DNA of 64,000 bases. Origin: an uncultured Marinobacter sp. (GTDB taxonomy: Bacteria; Pseudomonadota; Gammaproteobacteria; Pseudomonadales; Oleiphilaceae). The position numbers and the translations under genes were made by a program. The DNA is taken from positions 434,001 to 498,000 of the forward strand of contig NZ_CANLBK010000002.1 of assembly GCF_947488835.1 (NCBI RefSeq), written 5' to 3'. The notes below the pieces were generated by a model, which was not told the DNA's origin, did not search any database, and was given only the letters and a program-made list of their open reading frames with translations. Shown here one piece after another: positions 60,843 to 64,000 of the stretch (position 1 is its first letter; every line of letters starts with the position of its first letter).

Positions 60843-63484
60843 TGAATTTCATCCAGCATTTTGCACAGGTCTTGCTGCAGGGCGCGGCATACGGAAGGGT
60901 CGCTTATTGGCTCACCGTGCTCATCAGTCACAAAGAAAACGTCCTCCACCCGCTCGCCCAGGGTGGCGATTTTGGCATTACTCAGGCGTATGCGGTGATC
61001 CAGCAGTACCTGCCCAATCCGAGCCAGAAGGCCGGGGCGGTCAGGTGTCACCACTTCAATCACTGTGCGCTCGTTAACGGTGTCGTTAGAGAACAACACT
61101 TCAGTCGGGAACGCAAAATGCCTGAGTTGCCGTGGTGTACGGCGATGAATAATGTCCGGGTAGTCTTCAGGGTCGTCCAGCTCTTCGATCAGGCGCTTGC
61201 GTACCCGCTCTTTGCGGGCCGGGTCGATACCCAACGGCTGGCCCTTCTCATCCAGCACAACATAGGAACTGATTGTGAAAGGACCATCATTCGAACTGAT
61301 GCGCGCATCCACAATGTTGAGATTGAGTTGTTCCAGTACGGCCGTGGTTGCTGCAAACAGCGTAGCTCGATCTTTAATGTAAATAATGATCTGGGAAAAG
61401 CCGTCTGTGGGGCCACCGTGAGTGTCCCGAATAAGCACGAGCGGGCCGGGCGTGTCGCCATGATTGATGATGGCTGCAGTTTGCCATGCTATATCAACCG
61501 TTGAGTCCTGCAGGAAGTAATCCTCGTCAACGGTTTCCCAGATAGCGTCTATCTGTTCATCATTGATATTTTGGGCATGAATAAGTTGCCTTGCCTCAGA
61601 CTGGGTTGCGCGCACCCACTCCTGCCGGTCTACCGGAATCTCGGTGCCGCGCCTTAGGGCTCGTTTGGCTTCTATATACAGTTGACGCAGTAGAGATGCT
61701 CGCCAGGTGTTCCAGAGCTTGGGGTTGGTGGCGCTGATATCGCACACAGTAAGGATGTACAGATAATCCAGGTGCGCCTGGCTCGGTACCGCCCGAGCAA
61801 AGGAGCGAATGATGTCGGGATCAGAAATATCTTTACGCTGGGCCGTCATGGACATCAACAGATGGTTTTCCACCAGCCAGGAAACCAGCTGGGTATCGCG
61901 TTCGCTCAAATGGTGGCGCTGACAGAAAGCTTCAGCGTCCATGGCACCAAGCTCTGAATGGTCCCCGCCGCGGCCTTTTGCAATGTCGTGATACAGGCCA
62001 GCTATATAGAGCAGCTCGCGTTTGGGCAGGCCATGGATCAGACGCGCCGCTAATGGATAGTCGTCGCGGGCGTCCGGGCCGCTCATCCGCACCATGTTGC
62101 GCACTACCCGCATGGTATGAGCATCAACCGTGTATATGTGAAAAAGGTCGTGCTGCATTTGGCCAATAATCAGGCCGAACTCTGGCAAATAGCGCCCAAG
62201 CACGTTGTATTTCTTCATGGCTGAGAGGATTTCGTCCAGTGCATGGGGTGTTCGCATCAGTTCCATGAACAAGGATGTAACCGCCAGGTCAGAACGAAAG
62301 GCGTCGTCAATCAGGTGCCTGTGTGCCCGCAAAGACCGGATAGTCGTTGCCCGGATGCCCTTGATTTCAGGATGCTGGGCCATCAATACAAAGATTTCCA
62401 TAATGGCGTAGGGCGAGTAGGCAAAAACCTGGTTATTTACTGCTTCTATATAGTGGTTGCGGATCTGGAAGCGATTGTTGATCGGCTGAATATTGTCTTC
62501 GGTGCCCGTGCCGAGTATGGCCTCGTCGTAAAACTGAAGAATAACGTCTGCCAATTCTGCCAGCGCCAGTACCGCACGGTAGTAGGATTGCATCATCAGT
62601 TCGACATCCAGTCGCTTGCCTTCGTCCTTATAGCCCAGCATTTGGGCCAAAGCGCGCTGATGATCAAATAGTAGGCGGTTTTCGTTACGGTCTGCGATCA
62701 ACTGGAGGCCATAGCGCAATCGCCATAGCAGGGTTTCGCCTTCCAGCAGAACCTGGTGCTCCTCATCGGTAAGGATGCTGAAGCGGGTCAGGTCGGCGAT
62801 ACTCTGCAGGCCAAAGTGCCGCTTGGTTATCCAGCCAATGGTCTGTATGTCCCGCAGGGCGCCGGGTGAGCTTTTTACGTTGGGTTCGAGGTTGTACTCG
62901 GTGTCGCTATACTTTTTGTGGCGTCGCTGTTGTTCTTTGCGCTTGGCAATAAAGTAGTCGCGGTCGGTAATGATGTTGTCGGAGTACGCTTGCTCGCTGA
63001 GCTCTTTGCGTAACTCATCCGGCCCGGCAATTGTGCGGGTTTCCAGCAGGTTGGTCAGTGTGGCGACATCGCCTCGTGCTGCGGCTTTGCTTTCTTCAAT
63101 GCTGCGAACACTGTGGCCGATGTCTAGCTTCAGATCCCAGAGCAGTGTGACAAAGGCGCCAAGATCCTCCTGCCAGCCCGGTTCGATACCCTCGCGGGTG
63201 AGCACAAGAAGATCAATATCCGAGTGGGGGTGCAGTTCACCCCGGCCGTATCCACCAACTGCTATCAGCGCAATGTCGGGTGAGCCGGAGAAAGGGTAGC
63301 GGTTCCAGATAAGCTTCAGAACGGTGTCGATGGTATCGGCTCTGGAGCGAACCAGAGCGCGCACGTCGGCACCCTGCCTGAAGGCTTCCGCATCTTCGTT
63401 GTAGCGTTCTTTTAACAGTTCCCTGGCTGCCATAACCGGGGAAGGGTCCCTGCTGATTCTGGCTTCCAGTTCCTGGCGCGTCAC
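60839..63484 (-). CDS. glnD: [Protein-PII] uridylyltransferase/uridylyl-removing enzyme
   Basis: GlnD senses glutamine and adds or removes UMP on PII (GlnB/GlnK), thus controlling glutamine synthetase and the NtrBC response. The 881-aa protein has the nucleotidyltransferase motif GGYGRGELHPHSDIDLLVL near residue 75, the HD domain (LYHDIAKGRGGDHSELGA, residues about 480-500) that removes UMP, and two ACT domains at the C-terminus (GFSQIIIYIKDRATLFAAT; VVTPDRPGLLARIGQVLLD) that bind glutamine. It starts at GTG 63484 with GGAGGAG upstream, three bases from the map stop, and its TGA overlaps dapC. Confidence 0.97.
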   Translation of the reverse strand: MTRQELEARISRDPSPVMAARELLKERYNEDAEAFRQGADVRALVRSRADTIDTVLKLIWNRYPFSGSPDIALIAVGGYGRGELHPHSDIDLLVLTREGIEPGWQEDLGAFVTLLWDLKLDIGHSVRSIEESKAAARGDVATLTNLLETRTIAGPDELRKELSEQAYSDNIITDRDYFIAKRKEQQRRHKKYSDTEYNLEPNVKSSPGALRDIQTIGWITKRHFGLQSIADLTRFSILTDEEHQVLLEGETLLWRLRYGLQLIADRNENRLLFDHQRALAQMLGYKDEGKRLDVELMMQSYYRAVLALAELADVILQFYDEAILGTGTEDNIQPINNRFQIRNHYIEAVNNQVFAYSPYAIMEIFVLMAQHPEIKGIRATTIRSLRAHRHLIDDAFRSDLAVTSLFMELMRTPHALDEILSAMKKYNVLGRYLPEFGLIIGQMQHDLFHIYTVDAHTMRVVRNMVRMSGPDARDDYPLAARLIHGLPKRELLYIAGLYHDIAKGRGGDHSELGAMDAEAFCQRHHLSERDTQLVSWLVENHLLMSMTAQRKDISDPDIIRSFARAVPSQAHLDYLYILTVCDISATNPKLWNTWRASLLRQLYIEAKRALRRGTEIPVDRQEWVRATQSEARQLIHAQNINDEQIDAIWETVDEDYFLQDSTVDIAWQTAAIINHGDTPGPLVLIRDTHGGPTDGFSQIIIYIKDRATLFAATTAVLEQLNLNIVDARISSNDGPFTISSYVVLDEKGQPLGIDPARKERVRKRLIEELDDPEDYPDIIHRRTPRQLRHFAFPTEVLFSNDTVNERTVIEVVTPDRPGLLARIGQVLLDHRIRLSNAKIATLGERVEDVFFVTDEHGEPISDPSVCRALQQDLCKMLDEIQ

Positions 63485-64000
63485 TTAGAAGGACTCCTCC
63501 GACCGTTTCGTCAGAACTTCATAACCATCCGCAGTGACCAGAATGGTGTGCTCCCATTGCGCTGAAAGCTTGTGGTCTTTGGTGACTACGGTCCACTGGT
63601 CTGGCAGCAGTTTGGTGTGGTACTTGCCTTGGTTGATCATGGGTTCAATCGTGAAGGTCATGCCTTCCTGCAGTGCCATCCCAGTGCCCGGCTTGCCGTA
63701 GTGCATAACTTGCGGCTCTTCATGGAACACTTTTCCAATCCCGTGGCCGCAATAGTCTCGCACCACCGAATAACGGTGTTTTTCAGCGTGCTGCTGGATT
63801 ACATGGCCGATGTCGCCCAAGCGCGCGCCAGGCTTCACCAGCTCAATACCTTTATAGAGACATTCCTGAGTGATTTTGATCAGGCGCTCAGTACCGGGCT
63901 TTGGCTTGCCAACGATCCACATTTTGCTGGTGTCGCCGTGGTACTCATCTTTTATTACCGTAACGTCAATATTCACGATGTCGCCGTCCTTCAGAACTTT
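63485..64000 (-). CDS. map: Type I methionine aminopeptidase, C-terminal part
   Basis: The gene runs off the right edge; 171 codons plus the stop are seen, about two thirds. Map removes the initiator Met from new proteins. All five metal ligands are in view: Asp in NIDVTVIKD, Asp in HGDTSKMW, His in CGHGIGKVFHEEP, Glu in TFTIEPMIN and Glu in SAQWEHTILV. The stop lies directly before the glnD start, so the two are cotranscribed. In most gammaproteobacteria map-glnD-dapC/D follow one another like this. Confidence 0.96.
   Translation of the reverse strand, partial: KVLKDGDIVNIDVTVIKDEYHGDTSKMWIVGKPKPGTERLIKITQECLYKGIELVKPGARLGDIGHVIQQHAEKHRYSVVRDYCGHGIGKVFHEEPQVMHYGKPGTGMALQEGMTFTIEPMINQGKYHTKLLPDQWTVVTKDHKLSAQWEHTILVTADGYEVLTKRSEESF

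Overview
The window looks like the chromosome of a marine, oil- and lipid-using gammaproteobacterium, most like Marinobacter. This is an inference from gene content and order (long-form DapD, a VolA/Pla-1 type lipase, an orphan VgrG island, glnD next to map and dapC); no search was run. Both ends cut genes: a response regulator at the left and methionine aminopeptidase at the right.

Layout. 1-15,700: tRNA-Pro(GGG), a glutamate-synthase-like FMN/Fe-S protein, a BCCT osmolyte transporter with an operator-like palindrome inside its promoter, a three-gene operon (ATP-grasp ligase, 7TM transglutaminase-like protein, retropepsin-like lipoprotein), rmuC, an AraC regulator divergent from an alpha-methylacyl-CoA racemase-like gene, and a secreted penicillin/AHL acylase lipoprotein. 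16,000-26,800: a large lipase lipoprotein, an enoyl-CoA isomerase, class I fumarase, selO (Cys form), a glycerate-kinase-like P-loop protein and two MDR oxidoreductases.

27,000-47,540 is the accessory core: an orphan type VI secretion (T6SS) island. It starts with an apparently working module: VgrG, DUF4123 adaptor, VRR-NUC nuclease effector, DUF3396 immunity protein and a small overlapping partner. Behind it lies a rearranged array of three 5'-truncated Rhs fragments with different ends, the C-terminal piece of a VasX/BTH_I2691-like effector, and six full or broken members of one superfamily of two-TM proteins with a conserved soluble domain (DUF6708-like 'family A' and a sister 'family B'). 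It also holds broken zinc-ribbon small genes, two remnants of the DUF3396 gene and a partial copy of the flanking acyltransferase gene. Several copies are inactivated by single lesions, one of which is exactly one extra unit of a 7-bp tandem repeat. I read this as a store of immunity genes and toxin tips that changes by recombination and slippage.

47,532-57,100: an MFS-PlsC acyltransferase fusion, unrecognised lipoprotein and membrane genes, DUF1853, a glyoxalase-like protein, a Clp_N plus degenerate ATPase protein overlapping a small partner, a membrane-anchored cold-shock protein and slyX. 57,118-64,000: a tightly packed minus-strand operon map-glnD-dapC-arsC/yffB-like-dapD-dapE linking diaminopimelate/lysine synthesis with PII nitrogen signalling.
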